Source: JBEKTY01 sp049515555 (GTDB lineage: Bacteria > Planctomycetota > Planctomycetia > Pirellulales > Thermoguttaceae). From it: a stretch of DNA of 18,404 nt. The notes beneath the pieces were generated by a model that saw only the letters and a list, made by a program, of their open reading frames with translations, did no database searches and was not told the origin of the DNA. Location of the stretch: NCBI GenBank assembly GCA_049515555.1, contig JBEKTY010000161.1, positions 1 through 18,404 on the forward strand, read 5' to 3'. Below, one piece after another: positions 1 to 8,184 of the stretch. Each line of letters starts with the position of its first letter. Position 1 is the first letter of the stretch. Both the position numbers and the translations under genes were made by a program.

Positions 1-257
1 TGCGCCGAGCCTAGGCCGTGAGAGAACTTCCCCTGCTCGAACACCGCGTAGATGTTCAGATTGCCTTCGTACATGCGGGCGACGGAACTGGGGTTCTTGG
101 CGAACATCTCGGTGAGCCGGATGGCCCACACGCAGTTGTCCGGATCGACCTTCTCGCCCGCGGCCAGCGGGCTGCCGGCAGCGAGAAGATGCCAGGCGGA
201 ACATGCCAACAGCGCCAACGCGCAACGCCGCCAAGCCGAAAACAGGTAAGCGATCAT
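1..257 (-). CDS. Secreted protein of unknown function (3' part outside window)
   Basis: I do not recognise this protein. The minus-strand frame is open from an ATG at 257 to the window edge, giving about 85 residues. It starts MIAYLFSAWRRCALALLACS and continues through a hydrophobic stretch to AAGSPLAAGEK, which reads as a Sec signal peptide cleaved near residue 33, so the product is probably exported. A good Shine-Dalgarno sequence (AGGAG) lies about 8 bases before the ATG, which fixes the start. The visible mature part (for example AIRLTEMFAKNPSS and NLNIYAVFEQGKFSHG) shows no motif I can name. It begins only 27 bases after the stop of the heparinase-like gene, so it is probably the next gene of the same transcript. 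Existence as a gene is fairly sure; function is unknown. Confidence 0.7.
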   Translation of the reverse strand, partial: MIAYLFSAWRRCALALLACSAWHLLAAGSPLAAGEKVDPDNCVWAIRLTEMFAKNPSSVARMYEGNLNIYAVFEQGKFSHGLGSA

Positions 258-284
258 GATCGAACTCCTGTGAAATGGAACCAT

Positions 285-2954
285 CTATCTGGCCCAATCC
301 GGGCGTTTCGCCCGCTGGCGGATCAGCCAACCCGGAATCTCGCCGAAAGGATAGCCGGCATCGGGCACGAACAGGCCCACTTCGCCCTGGGAGCGGTCCA
401 GATCCAGGTCCTTACCCGCAAGTGTCACCGGGGCCTGATCGCCGCGCTTGACGACGACATAGGTCGCCGCGTCGCCGGCGGTGGGCTCGTCGCCCGAGAA
501 TGTAATTTCGTCGTCGCCGACTTTCACACCGCCCGGGATCGCCGCAATGGCCGGCGCGGGGCCGGGAAACATGACCGTGATGAACTGCCCTCGCTCGGTG
601 CGGATCGAGAGCCGCGCGCCCTGGGTCGCCTCGGGCGGCCCGTTCTTATGCTGCCAGGGGAACGAAGCGAATTCGAACTCAGCCGGCTCGGCGCAATAGA
701 GCGTCAGGTTATCGAAGTCCACCCGCGGGCCCTCGCGCTCGATCTTCTCGCCCTCGACGTGCAGGCAGTAGGTGGCCCGCAGCGGCTGGGACGCCCAGAA
801 CTGGTCGCGGAAGACGAAGTAATCGCGAGGACCGTTCTTCAGGAATACCACGGTCCGGCGATAACAGAGCGGCTTCTCGAAGCCAAGCTGCGGATACTCC
901 TGGTGCCAAAGCTCCGGCGGTTTCTCCGTCACCTGGCGAAGGCGGCTCGATTCGACCTGGCCCACGGCGATGTCCACGTCCTTGGACGTCTTGAAGGCGA
1001 TCAGCCGCTCGTAGCCGTCCATGTTGGCCCAGGGGAAGTTATCGGTCGAGAAGGCCAGCCGGTTGTGGAGATGTTCCTGACCCGCGCGGGGCGCGTAGCT
1101 GCAATGGTGGTCGACGGCGACCGCCCGCGCGTCGGCGCAGTAGTGGAAGGCCAACTGATCGCCGTGATAGTGGCCGCGGTTCGGTCCGCTCTTGAAAGCC
1201 AGGTAGGTCTCCTGCGGCGTGCCGGGGCGGTTGTTGAAAACGACGCCGAAGCCGGGCAGCTCATCGGTCTTGAATCGCGCGACCTCGGCAGCGGGGACGT
1301 CGATCTTCCAGTACGCCGGATGGGTATCGCCCATGTGTAGCCAGAGCCGCTCCTGGCCGGCGGGCTGCGAGATCCGCCGCAGGAATCGCTGCCCGGCGTG
1401 GAAGCGCTCCCAGGTGGTCGGATCGAAGCCGAGGTGCTCTCGTGCCATTGGGGCCAGGGCTTCCCAGGCTTCCAGGGCGTGGCCGAGGTAACCAGGGCAT
1501 TCCTGCCCCGCCCCGCCCGGCAGCGTCACCGAGTGGTACAGGTCCTCCCGGAACCTCATCTCGGCCTGTTTGGCAATTTCCTTGAACCGCGGATGGGCCT
1601 TCAACTGCGTCGCCAAGGCGACGGGCACACGCATGAAGTCGGTGAAGAAGTTGGGGTTCTCCGGCGACCAGTAATCCCAGTAGCTGCCGTACATGTCGGG
1701 GTGCATCATGCTCTGGCAGCGGACCAGCGCGGCGTAGCCGCCCGGCTTGCCGGCCTCGGTCACGGCCCTTCGCCCCTCGCCGCGGAGTCCGCCCGTGGGA
1801 TTGATCCCACCGAACGACCACCCGCCGGCAAACACGCCCTGCTTGCCGGGCCAGCCGCTGATCAGATCGTGGTTGAGCTTGTCGAGGCGCTCGAAGCCGT
1901 GGCGCATGATGTAAGCCTGCTTCGGCTCGATCGTTTCTCGCTGCCCGGTCAGCAGCCACCAGAGCCGCCGGCCCTTCCACGTCGGCGCGCGGAAGGCGGT
2001 GTAATCGCCCGACGGCTTGACGATGACCTCGATGCCGTTATCGTGCGGCCAGGTCCAACGGCCCGGCCGGATCACCAGCGCGGCCACCGCCGAAGAACCA
2101 CCGTGGGCGGCGAAGAACCAGCCGTCCTTGCAGCCCTGGTTCCAGCGTGGCCAGAGGGTGATGAACAGGTCGTCGCGAAAGGCGGCGTGGACGATGGGCA
2201 CCAATGGCCGGGCTTTCGGGGGCGGCGGGCTGCCGAATCCGCCGCCAAATGGCTCGGAAGCACCATGCCGCGGGGCCCAGCCCTTGCTCGCCTCGAACTC
2301 CCACGCGTCGCCGCGGCCCATCTCGTGCCGCTCGGATAGTTCGACGTGCGACCAGCCGGGCCCCAAGGCCACGTCCACTTCGGCGAAGGCCGGCACGTCG
2401 CCGTCGAGGCCGGCCATGTTGTCGAAGTCGTAGCGGAGCCGCACTTTGCCCAGCACGGCGCCGTCGGCAACCACGGCGGCCGTGAACTTCTTCAATCGGG
2501 CGGAAGTCTTCCAGGAACTACCGCCCACCCGCCGGCCGCCGAGCTTGACGGCCGCGATCGGGCCGGGAATGTCGGCGCCCGTTTCGGCCGGCAGGCGCAC
2601 CGCCATCCGCCCGTTGTCGAGCAGGTATTGGCCACCTTCCTTTTTCACGGTAACCTTGCGCGGGGCCGCCGCCGGCCGCCCCGGGGCGACCTGGTACGTC
2701 TTCTCAGCGCCGGCGGGCAGGTTCGCCAGAACCCAGATCGTACCGGCGCCGTCGATCTGCTCGACGAAATAGGGGACCTCTTTCCCGTCCTCGCGGACCA
2801 CGAAACTTCCCGCGGGGCCCGGCGGCGGCGTCTTGAGCCGGATGACCTCGTCGCGACAGTCGCGCGAAGTCGGATTCAGCAGCGTCTCCTGGCATACGGC
2901 TGGCGGCGCGAAGGCGACGAAAGCGAGAATCGTCGTAAGAATGTTCTGCAGCAT
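285..2954 (-). CDS. Secreted heparinase II/III-like protein (putative polysaccharide lyase or hydrolase)
   Basis: The 889-residue product starts with a short signal peptide (MLQNILTTILAFVAFAPPAVC, residues 1-21; the Cys at 21 could make it a lipoprotein, but the lipobox is weak). Residues about 25-330 are beta-rich. Residues about 340-540 look like the alpha/alpha-toroid of heparinase-type lyases. Residues 588-632 (KSGPNRGHYHGDQLAFHY, then AVAVDHHCSYAP and EHLHN) match the conserved start of the heparinase II/III C-terminal beta domain, where a GHxHxD-like segment and a later D and H recur. From family knowledge such enzymes cleave uronic-acid polysaccharides by beta-elimination in the periplasm; substrate and activity here are inferred. 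A strong ribosome site (GGTGAGGA) precedes the ATG, and the upstream gene ends only 18 bases away, so the two are co-transcribed. It could instead be an uncharacterised hydrolase with the same fold. Confidence 0.6.
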   Translation of the reverse strand: MLQNILTTILAFVAFAPPAVCQETLLNPTSRDCRDEVIRLKTPPPGPAGSFVVREDGKEVPYFVEQIDGAGTIWVLANLPAGAEKTYQVAPGRPAAAPRKVTVKKEGGQYLLDNGRMAVRLPAETGADIPGPIAAVKLGGRRVGGSSWKTSARLKKFTAAVVADGAVLGKVRLRYDFDNMAGLDGDVPAFAEVDVALGPGWSHVELSERHEMGRGDAWEFEASKGWAPRHGASEPFGGGFGSPPPPKARPLVPIVHAAFRDDLFITLWPRWNQGCKDGWFFAAHGGSSAVAALVIRPGRWTWPHDNGIEVIVKPSGDYTAFRAPTWKGRRLWWLLTGQRETIEPKQAYIMRHGFERLDKLNHDLISGWPGKQGVFAGGWSFGGINPTGGLRGEGRRAVTEAGKPGGYAALVRCQSMMHPDMYGSYWDYWSPENPNFFTDFMRVPVALATQLKAHPRFKEIAKQAEMRFREDLYHSVTLPGGAGQECPGYLGHALEAWEALAPMAREHLGFDPTTWERFHAGQRFLRRISQPAGQERLWLHMGDTHPAYWKIDVPAAEVARFKTDELPGFGVVFNNRPGTPQETYLAFKSGPNRGHYHGDQLAFHYCADARAVAVDHHCSYAPRAGQEHLHNRLAFSTDNFPWANMDGYERLIAFKTSKDVDIAVGQVESSRLRQVTEKPPELWHQEYPQLGFEKPLCYRRTVVFLKNGPRDYFVFRDQFWASQPLRATYCLHVEGEKIEREGPRVDFDNLTLYCAEPAEFEFASFPWQHKNGPPEATQGARLSIRTERGQFITVMFPGPAPAIAAIPGGVKVGDDEITFSGDEPTAGDAATYVVVKRGDQAPVTLAGKDLDLDRSQGEVGLFVPDAGYPFGEIPGWLIRQRAKRPDWAR

Positions 2955-2972
2955 GACTCGATCCTCACCTTC

Positions 2973-4712
2973 CTACGGTTTCCAACTCAGGATCATCAGG
3001 TAGCCATCGCTCTTGCCCAGTGGCTTGGGACACAGCGCGTCTTGGATGGGCGCGGTCTCGCGGTCGGCGCGGCCGACCAGGGCATAGCGATCGTGGCCCA
3101 ACGGACGCAGTTCGAAAGGCACTACGCCGCGAATCGCTGTGCTCAAGAGCAAATCGAAGTCCGGGCTGTAGAGCCGCAAGAAGGCCACGGGGTTCTCGTC
3201 CGGATCGCCCTGCTGCCAGGCATTGGGCGTCCACTCGAAGCGGCCGTTGCACCGGCCGACGGCCAGCACGTGGTTGCCCGGCAGCGAGGCCAGGTCCACG
3301 GCCCAGGCAGTGCGGCCCAGCCGCGCGCCGCCCAGTCCCTGGCGACTTCCGGCGTCGACACGATGGATCATTCCCCACCAGTGCGCCAACCCGCCGCCGT
3401 ACCATCCCCCCTTGATCTCCTTCTCGAAGTGCTTGTGCAGTTGGCCCGCGGGGCTCCAGCCCATCACCGTGTTGCCGCCGTCGGCGAGCAGCCCGCTGAG
3501 CAGATTGCCGTCGGCATCCAGGGCCAGGGTGGTCACGGCCGTATCGGCCACGTCGCCGTCAAGGCGGTTGTCCTTGCCCGACATCGGATCGTGCTCGTAG
3601 GCCTTCCATTGCAGACCGCCGTCCTTGGCGTTTATTTTCCAAAGGTATGGCGACCAGTACGGCTCCTTCGCCGTGGCCGAAGCCGACCAGCCGCATAGAT
3701 AGATACTGTCGCGCCGGTCGAGCCGCATCCGCGTGGTCCGCGGGCTGCTGTAATGGGGATAGGGCCAGCCCGGCTTGACCCGCGCCGCCTCCGTGTTGAC
3801 GGACGGCGTGTAGATGGCCTGCTTCCACGTCCGCTGAGAGAGGTCGGCCGACAGCCGGCTCAGCCAATCGCAGCAGTCGTAGAAACCCAGGCGGCGCAGG
3901 GCCTCTTTGTCGCCCTTCGTGGTCTCGCGCTCCTTGTCGGTCACCAGGCGGAAGTAGCCGCCGTCGTGGCAAACGACCAGATCGCCCGAGGAGAGCGGCC
4001 CCAAGCTTGTCGGCTGCCAGAAGAATTCCCGCGGCCAGTGTTCGAACTTGGGTTTGGTTCGGATCACCCGCACCTTGTCCCACACCTGCTGCCAGCCTTC
4101 CAGATAGGTGCCGCACTGGAGCGACTTCAGACGTGCGTCGAACCTCAGCACGCACGGCGCGCCATAACGGCCAAGGCCGGGACGGTCGGCCAGCGGGTCC
4201 TTGCCGTCAGGAATGCCATTGGCCTCGGCGATCTTGCCCGCGCGGGTCAGTTCCACCTCCTTGGCCAACGGATAGTCCTTGATGAGCCCCGGCACGTCTT
4301 TCCAGAGTGGCTCCAGGGCCGCGGAGGCGTAGCCGCCGACGTAAACTCCGGCGCTGCTCGCTTCTACCGTCGTCAGCAGGGTGACGCCGGGGGAAAACTG
4401 GACGTAGTCGAGGATCTTCTTGCCGTCGGGACTGAGCCGGGCAACGAATCCGCAGCCGCACCGCGGCTCCTTGGCCGGCGCCCCCAGCGTAACGGCTTGC
4501 GCCCCGCCCGGCAGCGATGACACCAGCTTTCCGGTGTTCCCGGCAAGGTAGATACTCCCATCGGCGGCCGCGGCCACGCCTTGAATGTCGTCGTCTTCCT
4601 CGGTGCCCAGGAGGGTCGCCGTCTCCAGGCGAAGCGACGGCTCCGCCCCCTGGGCCCAAGGAACCAGTAAGGATGCCAACCACAGTGCTGACGCGAGGCA
4701 GGCTCGATTCAC
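2973..4712 (-). CDS. Secreted beta-propeller-like protein of unknown function
   Basis: The 579-residue product starts at GTG with GGAGAA six bases upstream. It has a clear signal peptide (MNRACLASALWLASLLVPWA, cleaved after AQG). The mature part repeats short blade-like units: DIQGVAAAADGSIYLAGNTG, GFVARLSPDGKKI, GVYVGGYAS, TRMRLDRRDSIYLCGWSASA, TTLALDADGNLLSG, HDRYALVGRAD. Such D-G-x-(I/V)-Y-(L/V)-x-G units are typical of SBBP/NHL-type propellers, which bind ligands or proteins rather than catalyse. Several Cys residues (CGCGF near residue 87, YDCCDW near 278) could form disulfides. It lies in the same run as the heparinase-like gene (18 bases) and follows the alpha/beta-hydrolase gene after 126 bases. 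A role in binding substrate at the cell surface or periplasm is inferred only. I cannot name a characterised homologue. Confidence 0.6.
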   Translation of the reverse strand: MNRACLASALWLASLLVPWAQGAEPSLRLETATLLGTEEDDDIQGVAAAADGSIYLAGNTGKLVSSLPGGAQAVTLGAPAKEPRCGCGFVARLSPDGKKILDYVQFSPGVTLLTTVEASSAGVYVGGYASAALEPLWKDVPGLIKDYPLAKEVELTRAGKIAEANGIPDGKDPLADRPGLGRYGAPCVLRFDARLKSLQCGTYLEGWQQVWDKVRVIRTKPKFEHWPREFFWQPTSLGPLSSGDLVVCHDGGYFRLVTDKERETTKGDKEALRRLGFYDCCDWLSRLSADLSQRTWKQAIYTPSVNTEAARVKPGWPYPHYSSPRTTRMRLDRRDSIYLCGWSASATAKEPYWSPYLWKINAKDGGLQWKAYEHDPMSGKDNRLDGDVADTAVTTLALDADGNLLSGLLADGGNTVMGWSPAGQLHKHFEKEIKGGWYGGGLAHWWGMIHRVDAGSRQGLGGARLGRTAWAVDLASLPGNHVLAVGRCNGRFEWTPNAWQQGDPDENPVAFLRLYSPDFDLLLSTAIRGVVPFELRPLGHDRYALVGRADRETAPIQDALCPKPLGKSDGYLMILSWKP

Positions 4713-4747
4713 GACTTGTTCTCCATGGGAGGGTTTATTGAGTCCCG

Positions 4748-4817
4748 TGTGGAACGTGGAGAAGTACCAACTTCTTATCTCGGGAACCGGGCTTCCGTTG
4801 GTCGCCCTCGTTCCACA
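4748..4817. repeat. Interrupted 9-bp inverted repeat between two operon genes
   Basis: TGTGGAACG at 4748-4756 is mirrored exactly by CGTTCCACA at 4809-4817, with 52 bases between. It lies in the longest gap (126 bases) inside the otherwise tight minus-strand gene run. In the transcript it could fold into a long-loop hairpin that separates expression of the genes on either side. There is no T-tract, so it is not a classical terminator, and chance is possible. Confidence 0.3.
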
Positions 4818-4838
4818 AGCTATGCGGTCCTCAATAGA

Positions 4839-6467
4839 TCAGGGCGCGATGATGCGGAAGGTCTGCGTCACCGGCGGGGCGGGGGGAAGGGACGGCTCCG
4901 TGCGCCGGCCGATCTGGTATGCCGTCACGCTGCACTCCAGCGGAAAGTTCGCATCGTCCGGAAGCTCGGAAACGGCCAGCTTGCCGTCGCGGACCGTCAC
5001 CGGCCCGGAATCCACTTCATAATACACATTCAGGCCGGAACTTGCCTTGGCCTCGATCGTGCATGGCCCGGCATCGGGTTTGAAATCGGCAATGGGCGGG
5101 AAATCGATATGCTGCGGCGGTCCTTTGACACCGGGCATGGAAAGGCTTCCCCAGCGATTCGTGGCCCGCTGCTTGTCGTCGCCCGGATGGACGGCCGCGA
5201 TGTTCGCCGTCTTGATGGGCCGCAAAAGGCGGAAGCGGTCGGGACCGATTTGTTCGACTGGCTCGGTGAACTTTGCTCGCATCAGCAGCGGACCGGCGGC
5301 ATGGCCGACTTGCTTGCCCGCCAACGCACCGCCGTACTGGTTCGGCATGGCGTCGAGGAACGCGGCTTGGGCTCGAAACGTCCAGCCGTCTCCGTCGTCG
5401 AGCCAGGCGCAGCTCGGATTGCCCAGCACCTGGTGATTGCCGAGGTTGCGGTGGTGCAGCGTGTTGGCTCGGGCCATTTCCTCGTCGTAGTGCCACAGGG
5501 CCTTGCTCTTTTCGCCAGTGTACTCGCCATACGCGGCCGGGGCGTGGCTGGGGTGGTAGAGGTCCGGGTCGGTCAACCAACCGTCTTCGGCCCGCAGCGG
5601 CAAACATTCGACTTCGCCGCTGCCCGGCGGGAGTCTTTCCGGGATGCGGTACTTGGCCGTCTTGCGGATGAACAACGCCGCATAATGCGCCAGCTCCGGC
5701 GAGCCGTGAAAGTGGTCGCCCCCCAAGTCCAGGACGAGCGACATGAGATGGTTCGGGTCTTTCTCCCGGAACGCCTGGAGGTTTCTGCGCACGAAGACCC
5801 ATTGGGTTTCACGTCCAAACTCGGGGCGAATTCCTCCCTCGGGGCCGAACGTCTCGAATTGCCCGTTGATCGCCACCAGCGGCACGCCCGAGAGACTGCC
5901 CTCGGGCGGCAGATGGTCCTTCTGGAAGAAATTCCCGCTCTTCACGTGCAGAATGCCAGCGACGCACCGTGGTTTCCAATACGCCACGTTGCGGCAAAAG
6001 ATGCCGGCCGTGGAATGGCCGATCGTGATCCACGGTACGCGCCTCAACTCGGGATGACGGCTCCGCCGGGCCAGGTCGTCGAATGCCTTGAGCCAGCGCT
6101 GGGTGTCACGATTGCCCGGCTCCCAGTAGTGGAACACGCCGGACAGGTGCGGCACGAAGTAGACGATGGCCAGATCGCTCTCGGAGCAGGCCTTGCGCAC
6201 CTGGGGATCGAGGAACATTTCCAGCTCGATGCCGAGTTGCCCGCCGACGAGCAAGCCGCGAATAGTCTTGGACTGCGGCGGCAGCCAGAGCATCGCCTTG
6301 CCCTCCTGGGGTCGCCCGCCCTTGTCCGCGCGCCCCGTCTCGAACGGCACATAGTATTGCCAAGTGGCCGCATGGCAGGGCCGCGGCACGGCAAGCGCAA
6401 CCAGGAGGGAAGCAGCCCCCGCGGCCAAGGCCAAGAGACTCATCCCCAGAACAGTCGCAATTCTCAT
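4839..6467 (-). CDS. Secreted alpha/beta-hydrolase, putative carbohydrate esterase-like
   Basis: The 542-residue product starts MRIATVLGMSLLALAAGAAS and runs through a second hydrophobic stretch to PRPCHAATW, a long signal peptide. AAGGAG about eight bases before the ATG supports the start. Residues about 35-275 show an alpha/beta-hydrolase layout: a strand-rich start, WITIGHSTAGIF (residues 147-158) as nucleophile elbow with Ser152, and DLGGDHFHGSPE (247-258) where His252 or His254 is the likely catalytic base. The elbow reads GHSTA rather than GxSxG, with Gly one place later. The C-terminal half (about 280-542) has no recognised motif except a late beta-sandwich-like part (ASSGLNVYYEVDSGPVTV, DGKLAVSELP) like Ig-type modules after secreted hydrolases. 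It sits 50 bases after the neighbouring esterase gene. Removal of ester groups from a glycan is inferred from context. Confidence 0.6.
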   Translation of the reverse strand: MRIATVLGMSLLALAAGAASLLVALAVPRPCHAATWQYYVPFETGRADKGGRPQEGKAMLWLPPQSKTIRGLLVGGQLGIELEMFLDPQVRKACSESDLAIVYFVPHLSGVFHYWEPGNRDTQRWLKAFDDLARRSRHPELRRVPWITIGHSTAGIFCRNVAYWKPRCVAGILHVKSGNFFQKDHLPPEGSLSGVPLVAINGQFETFGPEGGIRPEFGRETQWVFVRRNLQAFREKDPNHLMSLVLDLGGDHFHGSPELAHYAALFIRKTAKYRIPERLPPGSGEVECLPLRAEDGWLTDPDLYHPSHAPAAYGEYTGEKSKALWHYDEEMARANTLHHRNLGNHQVLGNPSCAWLDDGDGWTFRAQAAFLDAMPNQYGGALAGKQVGHAAGPLLMRAKFTEPVEQIGPDRFRLLRPIKTANIAAVHPGDDKQRATNRWGSLSMPGVKGPPQHIDFPPIADFKPDAGPCTIEAKASSGLNVYYEVDSGPVTVRDGKLAVSELPDDANFPLECSVTAYQIGRRTEPSLPPAPPVTQTFRIIAP

Positions 6468-6517
6468 GACAGGCTCCTTGTGTGCTCACTTTGCATCGCT
6501 TTTCACGCTGGAACTCT

Positions 6518-8113
6518 CTATGGAACTGACTTCTTCCGCAGCACCAGCTTCACGCCGTCGAAGGAGACCGTCTGCCCACCAGCGGTCACTTGTCCGGCTT
6601 CCTGCTTGACTTCGGGCGGCGTGCCTTTCTGTAGGGTCATCACGTAGCCCTTCTGACCGCCAAGCTGGACCGCCGTGGTCTTTGTGGCGTAGCCGTCCTG
6701 GCCGGCTACGTCGGCGACCTTGCAGGGCTTGATGTCCATCCCGTATTCGACTTGGTAGCCCACCAGCGGGCCGGCCATCGCTAAGAGCAACTCGGCGCCG
6801 CTGGCCCCGCTGAAATCGACCGCCAGTGACGTGGGCTTCGTGCTGCACTCCTGAACATTCAGGCTGAACTTGTTGAGCTTCTCCTGGACATCCGCCAGCC
6901 ACCTGGTCAAACCATGCTTCAGGTTGACGCCCGCGTAAGCCCGGAGCGTCAGCCCGGGCCGGATGCCGGGTGCGGTGGCGGGCAACGGCGCCTGGATCGT
7001 GAATCGCGACAGATTCTCGCGGCTTTGCCGCTTGCCATCCGGAGAAACGCCGATCACGCGGAGGGTACAGGTGGTTTCCACGCGGATCGGACCGCGGGCC
7101 TTCTGGCCGGCCTTGTGCGGGTCGGAGCCGTCCAGGGTGTAGCGGACCGTCCAATCGGCCTCAGTCAGCCGGACGGCCACGTCGATCGGTCCGGCATACA
7201 CGGTCCCACGGTGACTCAGCGCCGGCTTCCACGAAGCAAAATCACCGATGCCGTTATAGAAAGTGGCCATCGTTTCGGGAAAGCACGCGACTGTCATGGC
7301 ATCGCAATCGTGTCCGAAGTGTCGACAGTCCTGGTAGTCAAGGTCTCGCAACCCGGCCGCTCGGAGCCGGTTGAGGTAATCATCCTTCGGCCCGGCAGCG
7401 CCGAACATCGAGCCAAGGAGCATCAAGGCCGGAAGGTTCTTGGCTGCCGCGCCGTGTCGCTCGATGGCGTCCAAGAACCGCAGTTGGTTCCTTGCATAGT
7501 AGTCACCGTCGTTGTTGCCCAGGTCGTACAATCGCATGGCGCCGTCGACCGATACGATCGCAGAGAACAAGTCCGGGTAGTTCAGCCCCAGGTGCATCAC
7601 CGCGCCGCCGGCCTTCGAGCAACCGACGAGCACGCGACCCTTGGGACCAGGCACGCAACGGAAGTGTTTTTCGACCCGGGCGAGGAACTCCTGGCGGAAG
7701 ATGGTTCCAGACGGGCCCTGCGAATCGGACCAGACGCCGTTCTCGCCGCGGTTCAGCGGAGCGGTGATGCCCCCGAGGTGGACGACGAGGAACGGCGGGA
7801 ATTGTCCTCGACGAAACATCTCAGACATCTCCGCGCGCGGCACGTCCATGTTCTGCAGGACGTAGATGACCGGATACCGGTGATCGGCTTTGGCCTCGTA
7901 GCCGGGGGGCAGCCAGAAATCCGCCTCGTAAGGCACGTCCAGTTCTTTCCCGTCCTTCACGGCACGGGTGACGAACCGGCAATTCGTGTAGCCGCTCTTG
8001 AGCTTCGTTGCTCTGGCCGGATCAGGGTCCTTCGCGTAATGCTCCTCGGCGCCAAAGACCGGCAAGCAAAGCAGCGCGGCCAGAATCCCTACCAAGTGAA
8101 GATGCGTTTGCAT
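6518..8113 (-). CDS. Secreted putative esterase (esterase D-like) with chitobiase C-terminal-type beta module
   Basis: I place the start at the ATG at 8113, giving 531 residues, because it begins a clear signal peptide (MQTHLHLVGILAALLCLPVFG). The frame is open 25 codons further to a TTG at 8188, but that part (RTRIAKKSRNPNDERR) is basic and does not look secreted. Residues about 40-300 fit the 'putative esterase' alpha/beta-hydrolase family: FWLPPGYEAKADHRYPVIYV, then the elbow VLVGCSKAGG with Ser166, and CRHFGHDCDAM (about 263-273) holding the probable catalytic His. Next comes a short beta module with VRYTLDGSDPHKAG (about 323-336), the signature of chitobiase/hexosaminidase C-terminal-type domains. 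The last ~150 residues are unassigned. It follows the propeller gene by 71 bases and precedes the other hydrolase gene by 50. Ester removal from a polysaccharide is inferred. Confidence 0.65.
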   Translation of the reverse strand: MQTHLHLVGILAALLCLPVFGAEEHYAKDPDPARATKLKSGYTNCRFVTRAVKDGKELDVPYEADFWLPPGYEAKADHRYPVIYVLQNMDVPRAEMSEMFRRGQFPPFLVVHLGGITAPLNRGENGVWSDSQGPSGTIFRQEFLARVEKHFRCVPGPKGRVLVGCSKAGGAVMHLGLNYPDLFSAIVSVDGAMRLYDLGNNDGDYYARNQLRFLDAIERHGAAAKNLPALMLLGSMFGAAGPKDDYLNRLRAAGLRDLDYQDCRHFGHDCDAMTVACFPETMATFYNGIGDFASWKPALSHRGTVYAGPIDVAVRLTEADWTVRYTLDGSDPHKAGQKARGPIRVETTCTLRVIGVSPDGKRQSRENLSRFTIQAPLPATAPGIRPGLTLRAYAGVNLKHGLTRWLADVQEKLNKFSLNVQECSTKPTSLAVDFSGASGAELLLAMAGPLVGYQVEYGMDIKPCKVADVAGQDGYATKTTAVQLGGQKGYVMTLQKGTPPEVKQEAGQVTAGGQTVSFDGVKLVLRKKSVP

Positions 8114-8184
8114 GGGGCCTTGTACTGTTCGTCGTTCGTCATTTGGATTCCGCGATTTCTTGGCGATTCTTGTCCGCACGACGT

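Noticed and set aside
18..1340. Long plus-strand frames opposite the minus-strand operon, up to 640 codons
   Set aside because: They are antisense shadows caused by GC-rich third positions. They lack signal peptides, ribosome sites and motifs, while the minus strand has all three.
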